A stretch of 64,000 bases of DNA from Microterricola pindariensis (GCF_002936985.1 NZ_MPZN01000016.1:1-64000); one strand, 5' to 3'. Counted from the stretch's first letter, positions 33,631 through 42,997 are shown. The notes: generated from the letters alone by a model not told the origin. Program-made: numbers and translations.

Positions 33631-33675
33631 CCCGTCACATTCGGTCACAGCCTGCCGGCCGCTGACTGCCCGTTG

Positions 33676-33728
33676 TATTCTCGGTGAAACGTTGTTGCCG
33701 TCTGACGGCAACCAGAGCGACAGCCGAG
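33676..33728 (+). promoter_or_regulatory. metF promoter with a perfect dyad (operator or leader hairpin)
   Basis: A TATTCT -10 candidate (33676-33681) is followed by GTTGCCGT-CTG-ACGGCAAC (33694-33712), a perfect 8+8 inverted repeat. It would lie just downstream of the transcription start, so it may be a repressor operator or a 5'-end RNA hairpin. Outer bases CTCGGT (33680-33685) and GCCGAG (33723-33728) could extend the stem if transcription starts further upstream. Confidence 0.45.
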
Positions 33729-33833
33729 CCCGGCATCCGCCCGCAACCACACCCGCACTGTGCGGTGGTGCGCGGCCTGACGGTTCGACACCCCCTGCAC
33801 CGCGCGGCATCCGCCCACGCAGAGGACAACACC

Positions 33834-34808
33834 TTGGCCGCTTACCACCACGTCTCGCCCCGAGCGGGCGGCCACAGCGGAGTCGTGACGCCCGTCTCGT
33901 TCGAGCTGTTCCCGCCCCGCACGGATGCCGCGGCCCTGGCGCTCGGGCGAACCATCGACAAGCTGGCGGAGGCCGACCCGGCGTTCATCTCCGTCACCTA
34001 CGGCGCGGGCGGCTCCTCCCGGGAGCGCTCCCTCACCGTGCTCCGCTACATCCTCGAGCACACGGCCGTCGAGCCGATGGCCCACCTCACCTGCGTCGGC
34101 TCCTCCCACGCCGAGGCGAACAGCCTGGTCCGGCAGTTCCTGGACGCCGGCATCACCAGCTTCCTGGCCCTCCGCGGCGACCCGCCGAGCGGCGTCACCG
34201 GGCCGGCCGAGCTCGGCGACCTCGGCAGCGCCGCGGAGCTCGTGCAGCTGATCCACCGGGTACAGGAGGAGCGCGAGCCGTTCTCCCAGAAGCGCGTGCC
34301 AGGGGCCAGCCAGGGCAGCCGCATCGCGCGGCGCCGCCGGCCGGAGCGCGTCGCCGTCGCAGCCTTCCCCAACGGGCACCCGCGTGCCCGCGGATCGAGC
34401 GCCGACGTCGACAGCCTGCTCGCGAAGCAGGTCGCCGGCGCGACGCTGGCCATCACCCAGCTCTTCTTCCACGCCGACGACTACCTCAGCTTCGTCGACC
34501 GCGCCCGCACGGCCGGCGTCACGATCGACATCGTGCCGGGCCTCATGCCCGCGACCACCCCGACCCGGCTGGCCAGGATCGCCGAGCTGACCGGCGAGGA
34601 GATCCCCGCCGAGCTCGAGATCGCCCTCGAGGTGGAGCCCAGCGAAGAGCGCCAGCACGAGATCGGCGTCGACTACATCGCCCGCGTCGCCGCCGAGGTT
34701 CTCGCCGGCGGCGCACCCGGCCTGCACCTGTACACCTTCAACCAGCACCGCGCGGTGCTCGGCGTGCTGGAACGCCTCGGCCGAATGCCGGCGGTCGCCG
34801 GCCGCTAG
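33834..34808 (+). CDS. metF: Methylenetetrahydrofolate reductase
   Basis: Reduces 5,10-methylene- to 5-methyl-tetrahydrofolate, the methyl donor for the MetE enzyme encoded next. The 324-aa FAD-containing TIM barrel has VSFELFPPRTDA (Glu/Phe motif), FISVTYGAGGSSRERS, HLTCVGSSHAE, FLALRGDPP and QLFFHADDYLSFVDRARTAGV, all standard. The start is a judgement call: TTG 33834 has AGAGG 8 nt upstream and gives the usual N-terminus; no ATG/GTG fits as well. The leader upstream is about 145 nt with a dyad. metE follows 160 bp downstream. Confidence 0.93.
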   Translation: MAAYHHVSPRAGGHSGVVTPVSFELFPPRTDAAALALGRTIDKLAEADPAFISVTYGAGGSSRERSLTVLRYILEHTAVEPMAHLTCVGSSHAEANSLVRQFLDAGITSFLALRGDPPSGVTGPAELGDLGSAAELVQLIHRVQEEREPFSQKRVPGASQGSRIARRRRPERVAVAAFPNGHPRARGSSADVDSLLAKQVAGATLAITQLFFHADDYLSFVDRARTAGVTIDIVPGLMPATTPTRLARIAELTGEEIPAELEIALEVEPSEERQHEIGVDYIARVAAEVLAGGAPGLHLYTFNQHRAVLGVLERLGRMPAVAGR

Positions 34809-34830
34809 CGCGGGCCCGCGACCGACCCTG

Positions 34831-34959
34831 TACCCCGGCCCCCACGCCGGGCAACGCCCTCTGGCACCTTTCCGCACTACCCCCATGTCTTTTTCCGACG
34901 ACCGCCGAACCCGAAAATCCCGCAGGCCGCACCACCCAGCGGCCGCACCCCATCAGTAA
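34831..34959 (+). other. metF-metE intergenic region with a hairpin and a small upstream ORF
   Basis: CCCGGC-N5-GCCGGG around 34836-34854 is a short hairpin without a T-tract. An ORF of 24 codons (ATG 34885 to TAA 34957-34959) ends inside the metE Shine-Dalgarno (TAAGGA), so its termination could couple to metE translation. Its peptide (rich in Arg and His, no Met run) gives no sign of sensing methionine. Confidence 0.25.
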
Positions 34960-34968
34960 GGACGACGA

Positions 34969-37317
34969 ATGACCGCACGACCCACTCCCGCTCCGGCGTT
35001 CCCCGCCGGCACCATCCTCGGCTACCCGCGCATCGGCCGCCGGCGCGAGCTCAAGCACGCCGTCGAGGCGTTCTGGGTGGGCAGCATCACCGCCGCCGAG
35101 CTCGAGCTGCGTGCGGCAGAGCTCCGCGCGACCACGAGGGCCCGGCTCGCGGGCCTCGGCCTCGGCCGGGGCGACTCCGCCATCCCGGAGAGCTTCTCCT
35201 TCTACGACCACGTTCTGGACACCGCTGTCACCGTCGGAGCCGTGCCGAGCCGCTTCGCGCAGCTGGTGGCGGATGACGGCAGCCTCGACCTGGCCGGCTA
35301 CTTCACGCTGGCCCGCGGCGCCGGCGACAACCTCCCGCTGGAGATGACCAAGTGGTTCGACAGCAACTACCACTACCTGGTGCCGGAGATCGGCCCGGAG
35401 ACCGAGTTCCGGCTGGCCAGCGACCGCCTGGTGCGCGAGTTCGAGGAGGCGAAGGCGGGCGGATACCTGACCCGCCCCGTCATCGTCGGCCCGGTCACCT
35501 TCCTGCTGCTCGCCAAGGCGAGCGACGGCGCCCCGGCCGGATTCGAGCCGCTCTCGCGCCTGGACGAGCTGCTCCCCGTCTACACCGAGCTGCTCGCGCG
35601 CCTGCACGCCGCCGGAGCGGAGTGGGTGCAGCTGGACGAGCCCGGCCTCGTCAACGAGAGCATCCCCGTCGCCCGCCCGGTGCAGCTGGCCGCGTTGGCG
35701 GAGGCCTACCGCGTGCTCGCGGGCGCGACCGCCCGCCCGGCGATCTTCGTGGCCGCACCCTACGGAGCGCTCGGCGACGCGCTGCCCGTGCTCGCGGCAT
35801 CCGCCGTCGAGGCGATCGGGCTCGACCTGGTGCGCGGGCCCCTGCCGACCGGGCTGGGGCAGGAGACCTCTGCGGCGCTGGCGTCCAAGACGCTCGTCGC
35901 CGGCGTCATCGACGGGCACAACATCTGGCGCGGCGACCTCGAGGCGGCGCTCACCGCGGCCGAATCGCTCGGCGCGCTCTCGCCGGCCGTCTCCGTGTCG
36001 AGCTCGACCTCCCTGCTGCACCTCCCGCACGACGCGAGCGAGGAGACCAAGCTGGGCGCGCTCGGCAACTGGCTCGCCTTCGCCGACCAGAAGGTCGGCC
36101 AGATCGCGGCCGTCGCCGCCGGGCTCCGCGACGGGCGGGAGAGTGTCCGGGCCGAGCTGGAGGCCGCGGCGGCAGCCCTCGCCGAGCGGCTGGCCGCGCC
36201 GGGAGTGCGCGACGCCGCCGTCCGGGCGCGTACCGGCGCGCTCGGCACGGCCGACTACGAACGCGGCGACTACGCCGAGCGCGTCGCCGCCCAGGAGGCG
36301 GCCCTGCCGCTGCCGCTGCTGCCGACCACGACGATCGGCTCCTTCCCGCAGACCGCCGACATCCGCCGCGCGCGCGCCCGGCTGAACTCCGGCGCGCTCA
36401 GCCCGGCCGAGTACGAGAGCCTGATGAAGGCCGAGATCGACCGGGTCGTGCGGCTGCAGGAGGAGATCGGGCTCGACGTGCTCGTGCACGGCGAGCCGGA
36501 GCGCAACGACATGGTGCAGTACTTCGCCGAGAACCTCGACGGCTTCGCGGTGACGGAGCACGGCTGGGTGCAGTCCTACGGCAGCCGGTGCACCCGCCCG
36601 TCGCTGCTCTGGGGCGATGTGTCCCGCCCCGCCCCGATCACGCTCGACTGGGCGGTGTACGCGCAGAGCCTCACCGAGAAGCCGGTCAAGGGAATGCTGA
36701 CCGGCCCGGTGACGATCCTGGCCTGGTCGTTCGTGCGCGACGACCAGCCGTTGGGGGAGACCGCGACGCAGCTCGCCCTCGCCCTCCGCGACGAGATCGG
36801 CGAGCTGGAGGGCGCCGGAATCGGCATCATCCAGGTCGACGAGCCGGCCCTGCGCGAGCTGCTCCCGCTGCAGCGCGCGGACCACGCCGGCTACCTGGAC
36901 TGGTCCGTCGGGTCCTTCCGCCTGGCCACGGCCGGGGTGCGCGCCGAGACCCAGATCCACACCCACCTCTGCTACTCGGAGTTCGGTGACGTCATCGACG
37001 CCATCGGCCGGCTGGACGCCGACGTGACGAGCGTCGAGGCCGCCCGGAGCCGGATGGAGATCGTCGATGACATCGGCCGCAGCGGATTCGACCACGGCAT
37101 CGGGCCCGGCGTGTACGACATCCACTCGCCCCGCGTGCCCGGGGTCGCCGAGATGACGCAGCTGCTCGAGCGGGCGCTGGAGGTCGTGCCCGGCCGCCGG
37201 CTCTGGGTCAACCCCGACTGCGGCTTGAAGACACGCGGCTACGCAGAGACCACGGAGTCGCTGCAGAACATGCTCGCCGCCACGCAGGCGGTCCGCGCCG
37301 GGGCGGCCGCGCGCTAG
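34969..37317 (+). CDS. metE: Cobalamin-independent methionine synthase
   Basis: Transfers the methyl group from 5-methyl-tetrahydropteroyltri-glutamate to homocysteine, without B12. The 782-aa protein is a double barrel. The N-terminal half starts [20 protein letters not shown]; the catalytic half has [10 protein letters not shown] and the zinc ligands H and C in [11 protein letters not shown], a Glu nearby and C in [23 protein letters not shown] precedes ATG 34969. No cobalamin or SAM riboswitch fold is recognised upstream. A large bidirectional terminator separates it from lexA. Confidence 0.97.
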   Translation: MTARPTPAPAFPAGTILGYPRIGRRRELKHAVEAFWVGSITAAELELRAAELRATTRARLAGLGLGRGDSAIPESFSFYDHVLDTAVTVGAVPSRFAQLVADDGSLDLAGYFTLARGAGDNLPLEMTKWFDSNYHYLVPEIGPETEFRLASDRLVREFEEAKAGGYLTRPVIVGPVTFLLLAKASDGAPAGFEPLSRLDELLPVYTELLARLHAAGAEWVQLDEPGLVNESIPVARPVQLAALAEAYRVLAGATARPAIFVAAPYGALGDALPVLAASAVEAIGLDLVRGPLPTGLGQETSAALASKTLVAGVIDGHNIWRGDLEAALTAAESLGALSPAVSVSSSTSLLHLPHDASEETKLGALGNWLAFADQKVGQIAAVAAGLRDGRESVRAELEAAAAALAERLAAPGVRDAAVRARTGALGTADYERGDYAERVAAQEAALPLPLLPTTTIGSFPQTADIRRARARLNSGALSPAEYESLMKAEIDRVVRLQEEIGLDVLVHGEPERNDMVQYFAENLDGFAVTEHGWVQSYGSRCTRPSLLWGDVSRPAPITLDWAVYAQSLTEKPVKGMLTGPVTILAWSFVRDDQPLGETATQLALALRDEIGELEGAGIGIIQVDEPALRELLPLQRADHAGYLDWSVGSFRLATAGVRAETQIHTHLCYSEFGDVIDAIGRLDADVTSVEAARSRMEIVDDIGRSGFDHGIGPGVYDIHSPRVPGVAEMTQLLERALEVVPGRRLWVNPDCGLKTRGYAETTESLQNMLAATQAVRAGAAAR

Positions 37318-37328
37318 TCGAGACATGC

Positions 37329-37375
37329 CAACAGGGAAGGGCCCCGATGCGCAGCATCGGGGCCCTTCCCTGTTG
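37329..37375. terminator. Bidirectional terminator between metE and lexA
   Basis: A perfect 22-bp inverted repeat (37329-37350 with 37354-37375) with a 3-nt loop, exactly in the gap between convergent metE and lexA. The arms start CAACAGGGAAGG and end CCTTCCCTGTTG. No long T-tract, but stem length and position are strong. Confidence 0.85.
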
Positions 37376-37383
37376 TGCTCGGA

Positions 37384-38106
37384 TCAGACGCTGCGGAGCA
37401 CCGCGACGATCTTGCCCAGGATCTCGGCGTAGTCGCCGAGGATCGGCTCGAAGTTGCTGTTGCGCGGCAACAGCCAGGTGTGGCCGTCGCGCTGGCGGAA
37501 CACCTTCACGGTGGCCTCGTTGTCGAGCATGGCCGCGACGATCTCGCCGTTCTCCGCCGTCTTCTGGGCGCGCACGACCACCCAGTCGCCGTCGCAGATG
37601 GCGGCGTCGATCATCGACTCGCCGACGACCTTGAGCATGAACAGCTCGCCCTTGCCGACGATCTGGCGGGGCAGCGGGAAGATCTCGTCGATCTGCTGCT
37701 CGGCGGTGATCGGGATGCCGGCGGCGATGCGCCCGACGAGCGGCACCATGGCGGCATCGCCGACGGTGGCCATCGGGGTGGCGAAGCTCTCGCCCTCGTA
37801 GCTCTCCGAGCCCTCGTTCTGTGCCGGCACCTCGATGAGCACCTCGAGGGCGCGCGGGCGGTTGGGGTCGCGGCGCAGGTAGCCGCTGAGCTCCAGCTGC
37901 TTGAGCTGGTAGGTGACGCTGGAGAGCGAGGCCAGGCCGACGGCGTCGCCGATCTCGCGCATGCTCGGCGGGTAGCCGCGCGCGCTCACGGAGCGCTGGA
38001 TGACGTCGAGGATCGCCATCTGCTTCGCGCTCAGGCTCTTGCGCCGGCGGTTGCCCGGCTTCGCCGTGCCCTTCACGTCGGGGGGTGTGTCGCGCTCTGT
38101 CGTCAC
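37384..38106 (-). CDS. lexA: SOS repressor LexA
   Basis: Represses SOS genes until RecA filaments trigger self-cleavage. The 240-aa protein has the winged HTH ([40 protein letters not shown], ~25-64), the cleavage site A129-G130 in GRIAAGIP, and catalytic S164 (VVGESM) and K201 (EATVK). GTG 38104-38106 is chosen because GAGGGCAGCAC precedes it and it gives the usual N-terminus; an ATG further upstream (38181) is in frame. An SOS box and TAAAGT -10 lie upstream, indicating autorepression. Divergent from the LysM gene. Confidence 0.94.
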   Translation of the reverse strand: MTTERDTPPDVKGTAKPGNRRRKSLSAKQMAILDVIQRSVSARGYPPSMREIGDAVGLASLSSVTYQLKQLELSGYLRRDPNRPRALEVLIEVPAQNEGSESYEGESFATPMATVGDAAMVPLVGRIAAGIPITAEQQIDEIFPLPRQIVGKGELFMLKVVGESMIDAAICDGDWVVVRAQKTAENGEIVAAMLDNEATVKVFRQRDGHTWLLPRNSNFEPILGDYAEILGKIVAVLRSV

Positions 38107-38247
38107 CGTGCTGCCCTCGCTGTCCTGTCTTCGTGCCGCTTCCGAATTGCTGTGCTGACCAGCTGTGATCTGGCCGCACAACGCCGGGGCGGTGTGCGCA
38201 TCTGACCGTGTCAGAGGTGCCTGATTGTCTGTCTCCAGACACTCACG

Positions 38248-38288
38248 ACTTTATCGCGAGGCGGGTGTCTCGGCAAACGAATGTTCGA
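38248..38288 (-). promoter_or_regulatory. SOS box and -10 of lexA
   Basis: GCAAACGAATGTTCGA (38273-38288, plus strand) matches TCGAAC-N4-GTTCGA with two mismatches in its left half. On the minus strand a TAAAGT -10 (38248-38253) lies 19 bp downstream, placing the box over the -35. This fits LexA autoregulation. Confidence 0.7.
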
Positions 38289-38344
38289 GTGTGTCGCGCG
38301 TTTCTTCCGAATTTCTCGAAGAAAGGCTTGCATCTTCGAATCAT

Positions 38345-38360
38345 TCGAATGTATGTTCGG
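38345..38360 (+). promoter_or_regulatory. SOS box of the LysM gene
   Basis: TCGAATGTATGTTCGG matches TCGAAC-N4-GTTCGA with two changes and has the same half-sites as the recA box. TATGTT (38352-38357) inside it could be the -10, so LexA would sit on the promoter itself. Several other TTCGAA words lie within 70 bp. Confidence 0.75.
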
Positions 38361-38421
38361 AACACAGCTTCGAATCCGGTCCCACCCGAGGGCCCGGGCG
38401 CGAATCCCAGAGGAGGTCGAA

Positions 38422-38799
38422 ATGAGTGCAGTACACGCAATCCCGGCGAATGTGCAGGCCGTGCAGGGCGCTGACGCCCCGGTCGTTGTTCGTAGCCACC
38501 TTCGATTGACCCGCCGCGGCCGCGTCGTGTTCACGACGCTCGCAGCCCTGCCCATCGTGGCCGGGGCGCTCATGTTCGCCGTCAACGGCGGCGGCGCCGT
38601 CGCCGGCGACGCCAGCCAGCAGGGCGCCAGCTTCGACTACATCTCCGTGCCGCCGGGGGAGTCGCTCTGGACCCTCGCCGTCGAGCTGGCACCGCAGGCC
38701 GATCCGCGCGATGTCATCGCCGCCTTCATCGAGCTCAACCAGCTCGACTCCTCCCAGGTCCAGGCCGGCCAGCGCCTGGCCATCCCCGCCGGCTACTAG
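38422..38799 (+). CDS. LysM-domain membrane protein divergent from lexA (candidate SOS cell-division inhibitor)
   Basis: A 125-aa protein with a cytosolic N-terminus, one membrane helix (about 35-56, RVVFTTLAALPIVAGALMFAV) and an extracytoplasmic LysM domain (about 72-122: YISVPPGESLWTLAVELAPQADPRDVIAAFIELNQLDSSQVQAGQRLAIP). AGGAGG at 38411-38416 precedes ATG 38422. The arrangement (short TM-LysM protein divergent from lexA with its own SOS box) is that of Bacillus YneA and mycobacterial Rv2719c, which act on division or cell wall after DNA damage. Function here is by synteny and promoter, not homology alone. Confidence 0.88.
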   Translation: MSAVHAIPANVQAVQGADAPVVVRSHLRLTRRGRVVFTTLAALPIVAGALMFAVNGGGAVAGDASQQGASFDYISVPPGESLWTLAVELAPQADPRDVIAAFIELNQLDSSQVQAGQRLAIPAGY

Positions 38800-38859
38800 C
38801 GCCGCGCAGCGGGTGGCGCCCGCGGCGTAACGATCACGCCGGCGCCCAGACGCTCCCCA

Positions 38860-38865
38860 TAGACT
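38860..38865 (+). promoter_or_regulatory. -10 element TAGACT, leaderless start of hisC
   Basis: TAGACT, then CGTACG (6 nt), then GTG 38872; no RBS. Confidence 0.6.
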
Positions 38866-38871
38866 CGTACG

Positions 38872-40020
38872 GTGACGAATCTCAGCGATCTCCCCCTCCG
38901 TGACGACCTTGTCGGGCAGCAGCCGTACGGCGCCCCGCAGGCCGTCGTCCCCGTTGCCCTCAACGTCAACGAGAACAGCCACGGCATCCCGGAGGATGTC
39001 GCCCACGACATCGTGGCCCGCGTCGCCGCGGCCGTGCTCAGCGTGAACCGCTACCCGGATCGCGAGTTCACGGAGCTGCGCGAGAGCTTCGCCCGCTACC
39101 TCGGCCACGGCCTCGACGCCGCCAACATCTGGGCGGCGAACGGCTCCAACGAGGTGCTGCAGCACATCCTGCAGGCCTTCGGCGGCCCCGGCCGCACCCT
39201 GCTCAGCTTCACCCCCACCTATTCGATGTACCCGCTGCTCGCCTCCGGCACCGGAACGGAGTGGATCGGCGTGCCGCGCGCCGCCGACTACACGATCAGC
39301 CCGGAGAGTGCCGCCGCGGCCGTGCGCGAGCACCAGCCCAACCTCATCTTCCTCTGCTCCCCGAACAACCCCACCGGCACGCCGCTGCCGCTGGCCGTCA
39401 TCGAGGCCGTCTACGAGGCCAGCCAGTATGACGACGGCGCCGCGATCGTCGTCGTCGACGAGGCGTACGCCGAGTTCTCGCCGGAGGGCACGCCGAGCGC
39501 GCTCGGCCTCCTGCCCGGCCGGCCGCGCCTGCTCGTCTCGCGCACCATGAGCAAGGCCTTCGCCTTCGCCGGCGCCCGGGTCGGCTACCTGGCCGCAGAC
39601 CCGGCCGTCACCGACGCGCTGCGCCTGGTGCGCCTCCCGTACCACCTGTCCGCCTTCACGCAGGCCGCGGCCAACGCCGCGCTGGCACACTCCGCCGAGA
39701 TGCTCGGCATGGTCGGCGAGATCCGGGTGCAGCGCGACCGCCTCGTGCGGGAGCTCGGCGCGCTCGGCTACGAGCCATACGAGAGCGCGAGCAACTTCGT
39801 GCTGTTCGGGGGTGTGGCCGACCCGCACGCCGTCTTCGAGGCGCTGCTGGACCGCGGCATCCTGATCCGCGAGGTCAGCCTGCCCGGTCAGATGCGCGTC
39901 ACGGCCGGGACCGAGGCCGAGACGAGCGCGTTCCTGACCGCGCTGGCCGAGATCGGCCCCGACGGCCGCGGTTCCGGCGGGCCCGGCGGGGCAGCGTCAC
40001 AGGCCCCCGGCGGTGAATAG
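38872..40020 (+). CDS. hisC: Histidinol-phosphate aminotransferase
   Basis: PLP-dependent transamination of imidazole acetol phosphate to histidinol phosphate. The 382-aa fold-type I enzyme has [14 protein letters not shown], the [10 protein letters not shown] phosphate region, [20 protein letters not shown], and the PLP lysine near K228 in [18 protein letters not shown] Gly/Ala-rich tail of about 20 residues is extra. It starts behind a leaderless -10. hisD, usually upstream in actinobacteria, is not in the window. The TAG stop is reused in the hisB -10. Confidence 0.95.
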   Translation: MTNLSDLPLRDDLVGQQPYGAPQAVVPVALNVNENSHGIPEDVAHDIVARVAAAVLSVNRYPDREFTELRESFARYLGHGLDAANIWAANGSNEVLQHILQAFGGPGRTLLSFTPTYSMYPLLASGTGTEWIGVPRAADYTISPESAAAAVREHQPNLIFLCSPNNPTGTPLPLAVIEAVYEASQYDDGAAIVVVDEAYAEFSPEGTPSALGLLPGRPRLLVSRTMSKAFAFAGARVGYLAADPAVTDALRLVRLPYHLSAFTQAAANAALAHSAEMLGMVGEIRVQRDRLVRELGALGYEPYESASNFVLFGGVADPHAVFEALLDRGILIREVSLPGQMRVTAGTEAETSAFLTALAEIGPDGRGSGGPGGAASQAPGGE

Positions 40021-40023
40021 AAT
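40018..40023 (+). promoter_or_regulatory. -10-like element TAGAAT of hisB, sharing bases with the hisC stop codon
   Basis: TAGAAT, then CAAGGT (6 nt), then ATG 40030. The TAG is the hisC stop. AAGG could also serve as a close RBS for read-through transcripts, so hisB may be expressed both ways. Confidence 0.5.
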
Positions 40024-40029
40024 CAAGGT

Positions 40030-40641
40030 ATGAGCCCTTCTGCGCCCCGTACCGCCTCGATTCGCCGCGAGACCAGCGAGTCCAGCATCGAGCTGTCGAT
40101 CAACCTGGACGGAACCGGCGTCGCCGACATCCAGACCTCCGTCCCGTTCTACGATCACCTGCTCACGGCGTTTGCGAAGCACTCGCTGACCGACCTCACG
40201 GTGCGCGCCCACGGCGACACCGAGATCGACGTGCACCACACGGTCGAGGACATCGGCATCGCGCTCGGTTTCGCGATCCGCGAGGCGCTCGGCGACAAGA
40301 GCGGCATCTCCCGGTACGGCGACGCCCTCGTCCCGCTCGACGAGGCGCTCGTCCAGGCCGTCGTCGACATCTCCGGCCGCCCCTACCTCGTGCACAGCGG
40401 CGAGCCCGCCGGCTTCGAGTACCACCTCATCGGCGGCCACTTCACCGGCTCGATGGTGCGGCACGTCTTCGAGGCCATCACCTACAACGCGGCCCTCACC
40501 GTGCACATCACCGTGCTGGGCGGCCGCGACGCGCACCACATCGCCGAGGCCGAGTTCAAGGCCTTCGCGCGCGCCTTCCGCCAGGCCAAGGCCGTCGACC
40601 CGCTCGTCGTCGGCATCCCCTCCACCAAGGGCGCGCTGTGA
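40030..40641 (+). CDS. hisB: Imidazoleglycerol-phosphate dehydratase
   Basis: Dehydrates imidazoleglycerol phosphate to imidazole acetol phosphate, the HisC substrate. The 203-aa monofunctional enzyme has the metal-binding repeats [13 protein letters not shown] and [12 protein letters not shown], and the second set [16 protein letters not shown] and [22 protein letters not shown]. There is no fused phosphatase, as usual in actinobacteria. Overlaps hisH by 4 bp. Confidence 0.96.
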   Translation: MSPSAPRTASIRRETSESSIELSINLDGTGVADIQTSVPFYDHLLTAFAKHSLTDLTVRAHGDTEIDVHHTVEDIGIALGFAIREALGDKSGISRYGDALVPLDEALVQAVVDISGRPYLVHSGEPAGFEYHLIGGHFTGSMVRHVFEAITYNAALTVHITVLGGRDAHHIAEAEFKAFARAFRQAKAVDPLVVGIPSTKGAL

Positions 40642-41279
40642 GCGCACCCAGCGTCGTCGTCCTCGACTACGGAACCGGCAATGTGCACTCGGCCGTCAAG
40701 GCCCTGGAGCTTGCCGGCGCCGACGTCACCCTGACGGCGGACCGCAAGCTCGCCCAGGAGGCCGACGGCCTGCTGGTTCCCGGTGTCGGGGCGTTCAGCG
40801 CGGTGATGAGCGCGCTGCGCGCCGTGCGCGGCGACGAGATCATCGACCGGCGCCTCGGCGGCGGCCGCCCCGTGATGGGCATCTGCGTCGGCATGCAGGT
40901 CCTGTTCGAGCACGGCGTCGAGCGCGGCGTCGACACGGAGGGCCTCGGCGAGTGGCCGGGCGCCGTCACCGAGCTGCCGGCCGAGGTGCTGCCGCACATG
41001 GGCTGGAACACGATCGAGACCGGCGAGAACTCCGTGCTGTTCAACGGCGTCGAGGACGAGCGCTTCTACTTCGTGCACTCCTACGCCGCCCAGAGCTGGA
41101 CGCTCGACGTCATGCCGCCCTTCCCCGAGCCGAGCCTGAGCTGGGCGGAGCACGGCGGGCGCTTCCTCGCAGCGGTCGAGAACGGGCCGCTCTCCGCCAC
41201 GCAATTCCACCCGGAGAAGTCGGGGGATGCCGGCATCCGTCTGTTGAAGAACTGGCTGGACTCCCTGCGCTCAGCCTGA
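40638..41279 (+). CDS. hisH: Imidazole glycerol phosphate synthase, glutaminase subunit
   Basis: Class I glutamine amidotransferase that supplies ammonia to HisF. The 213-aa protein has the triad C83 (GICVGMQ), H191 and E193 (TQFHPEKSG). [14 protein letters not shown] and VPGVGAF are standard. The GTG start overlaps the hisB stop (GTGA). HisF itself is not in this window, so the partner must be encoded elsewhere. Confidence 0.95.
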   Translation: MSAPSVVVLDYGTGNVHSAVKALELAGADVTLTADRKLAQEADGLLVPGVGAFSAVMSALRAVRGDEIIDRRLGGGRPVMGICVGMQVLFEHGVERGVDTEGLGEWPGAVTELPAEVLPHMGWNTIETGENSVLFNGVEDERFYFVHSYAAQSWTLDVMPPFPEPSLSWAEHGGRFLAAVENGPLSATQFHPEKSGDAGIRLLKNWLDSLRSA

Positions 41280-41390
41280 GCAAAATCGCCCCGCCAGGTC
41301 CGGGGGCGCGCAGCGTCAGACGCCGAGCGCGTAGTATCAACTGTTTGTGTCGGCCGCCCGAACGTGGCGGCCATCGAGTCAAGGACAATC

Positions 41391-42137
41391 ATGAGTGAGT
41401 TCAACAAGACCCCGCGTCTTGTGCTTCTGCCCGCTGTTGACATCGCCGGCGGAAAGGCCGTGCGCCTGACCCAGGGCGAGGCCGGCACCGAGACCAACTA
41501 CGGCGACCCCGTCGACGCCGCGGCCGACTGGGCCGCCCAGGGCGCCGAGTGGATCCACCTGGTCGACCTCGACGCCGCGTTCGGCCGGGGCAACAACCAC
41601 AGCGTGGTCAAGAAGGTGCTGCGCCAGGTCAAGGGCGTGCACATCGAGCTGTCCGGCGGCATCCGCGACGACGCCTCGCTGGAATCCGCCCTCGACATGG
41701 GCGCCAAGCGCATCAACCTCGGCACCGCCGCGCTGGAGAACCCCGAGTGGGCCGCCAGCGTCATCGCCCAGTACGGCGACGCCATCGCCGTCGGCCTCGA
41801 CGTGCGCGGCACCACGCTGGCCGCCCGCGGCTGGACGCAGGACGGCGGCGACCTCTGGTCCGTGCTGGACCGCCTGGAGAGCGCCGGCTGTGCCCGCTAC
41901 GTCGTCACCGACGTGACCAAGGACGGCACCCTGCAGGGGCCGAACATCGAACTGCTCAAGCAGGTCATGGCGCGCACCCACCGCCCCGTCGTCGCCTCCG
42001 GCGGCATCTCCAACCTCGACGACATCGCGGCCCTGCGCCAGCTCGTCCCCGGCGGCCTCGAGGGCGCCATCGTCGGCAAGGCGCTCTACGCGGGCGCATT
42101 CACGCTGGCCGAGGCGCTGGACGTCGCGAGCGACTGA
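41391..42137 (+). CDS. priA: Bifunctional HisA/TrpF isomerase PriA
   Basis: Beta-alpha-8 barrel isomerising ProFAR (histidine pathway) and, in actinobacteria, also phosphoribosylanthranilate (tryptophan pathway). The 248-aa protein has catalytic D17 in [15 protein letters not shown] and a second Asp near 174 in [16 protein letters not shown]. The phosphate-binding GGIRDDASL and [10 protein letters not shown] loops are intact. The PriA assignment rests on the actinobacterial background; residues alone do not prove TrpF activity. AAGGACA is upstream of ATG 41391. It lies 111 bp after hisH. Confidence 0.9.
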   Translation: MSEFNKTPRLVLLPAVDIAGGKAVRLTQGEAGTETNYGDPVDAAADWAAQGAEWIHLVDLDAAFGRGNNHSVVKKVLRQVKGVHIELSGGIRDDASLESALDMGAKRINLGTAALENPEWAASVIAQYGDAIAVGLDVRGTTLAARGWTQDGGDLWSVLDRLESAGCARYVVTDVTKDGTLQGPNIELLKQVMARTHRPVVASGGISNLDDIAALRQLVPGGLEGAIVGKALYAGAFTLAEALDVASD

Positions 42138-42154
42138 ACCGGATCGAGCAGCCC

Positions 42155-42997
42155 GTGCCCACGCAGCCCGAACCAAAGCGACCCGACCCGACGCCGGCCG
42201 ACCCGGCGCAGCCGGAGCCCGGTGCAGCGCCGCAGCTCCCCGCGCACCTCGCCGACTCCGCCGGCCAGCCCTGGGCCGGCCGCAGCTTCGACGAGAACAC
42301 GCACGCAGAGGATGACGGCTCCGCGCCGCCGGAGTTGCTGGACGCCCTCGCCCGCTTCCGGGCGGGGGAGCACGGGCAGGCGGGCGTCGTCGACGCCCTG
42401 CGCGGCGCCCGGCTGCTGATCCCGCTCGTCGCCCACCTCGGCGAGGCCGGCGAGAACGAGCACGGCCACACCATCGACAAGAGCCAGGAGCTCTCGATCG
42501 TCACCGTCGCCGGACCGGACGGCCGCAACGTGCTGCCCGTGTTCAGCTCGGTACAGGCGATGGCCAGGTGGAACCCGCAGGCCAGGCCCGTGCCGGCCGA
42601 CGGCGTGCGCGTCGCGCTGGCCGCCGCCAGCGAGAACACCGACCTCGTCGTGCTCGACCCGCTCTCGCCGACCGAGTTCGCGCTGCGCCGCCCCGCCCTC
42701 TGGGCGATCGCGCAGGCGCAGCCGTGGCGGCCGAGCTTCGAGTCCGGCGCGGTGCTCGAGGCCTTCCAGCACTCGGTGCGCACCGAGCTCTCCGTGCTCT
42801 CCGTCACCCTCGTGCCCGGCGACCCCGGCGCGGTGCTGGCCGGCCCAGAGCTGATCGTGCGGCTCGAGCTCGTCGACGGCCTCACCCGGGAGCTGCTTGA
42901 CGCGACCCTCGCCCGGCTCGCGCAGCGCTGGGCCGCCAGCGACGTCATCGCCACGCAGGTCGACTCGCTCACGGTGAAGCTGGTCCGCTCCGCCTGA
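42155..42997 (+). CDS. SseB family protein
   Basis: A 280-aa soluble protein. After a Pro-rich disordered lead (~1-30) comes the SseB N-terminal-type fold: LDALARFRAGEHGQAGVVDALRGARLLIPLVAHLG, the ELSIVTVAGPDGRNVLPVFSSVQAMARWNPQARPVPADGVRVALAAA core, and a C-terminal helical part. SseB-like proteins in actinobacteria are commonly found after hisA/priA; their function is unknown to me. GTG 42155 is the start, 17 bp after priA, so probably one operon. No strong RBS is visible. Confidence 0.8.
   Translation: MPTQPEPKRPDPTPADPAQPEPGAAPQLPAHLADSAGQPWAGRSFDENTHAEDDGSAPPELLDALARFRAGEHGQAGVVDALRGARLLIPLVAHLGEAGENEHGHTIDKSQELSIVTVAGPDGRNVLPVFSSVQAMARWNPQARPVPADGVRVALAAASENTDLVVLDPLSPTEFALRRPALWAIAQAQPWRPSFESGAVLEAFQHSVRTELSVLSVTLVPGDPGAVLAGPELIVRLELVDGLTRELLDATLARLAQRWAASDVIATQVDSLTVKLVRSA

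Noticed and set aside
33640-34968. SAM or cobalamin riboswitch upstream of metF or metE
   Set aside because: I could not find conserved cores of SAM-I, SAM-IV or the cobalamin B12 box; only short hairpins are visible.
38360-38400. tRNA-like T-loop word (CTTCGAATCC)
   Set aside because: No D-arm, anticodon arm or acceptor stem can be built around it; it is one of several TTCGAA words near the SOS boxes.
40952-41398. Second copy of the 'TTCGACAAGCTCA'-type repeat at the hisH-priA junction
   Set aside because: GCGCTCAGCCTGAGCAAAATCG is only superficially similar and lacks the palindromic TTCGACA/TGTCGAA arms.
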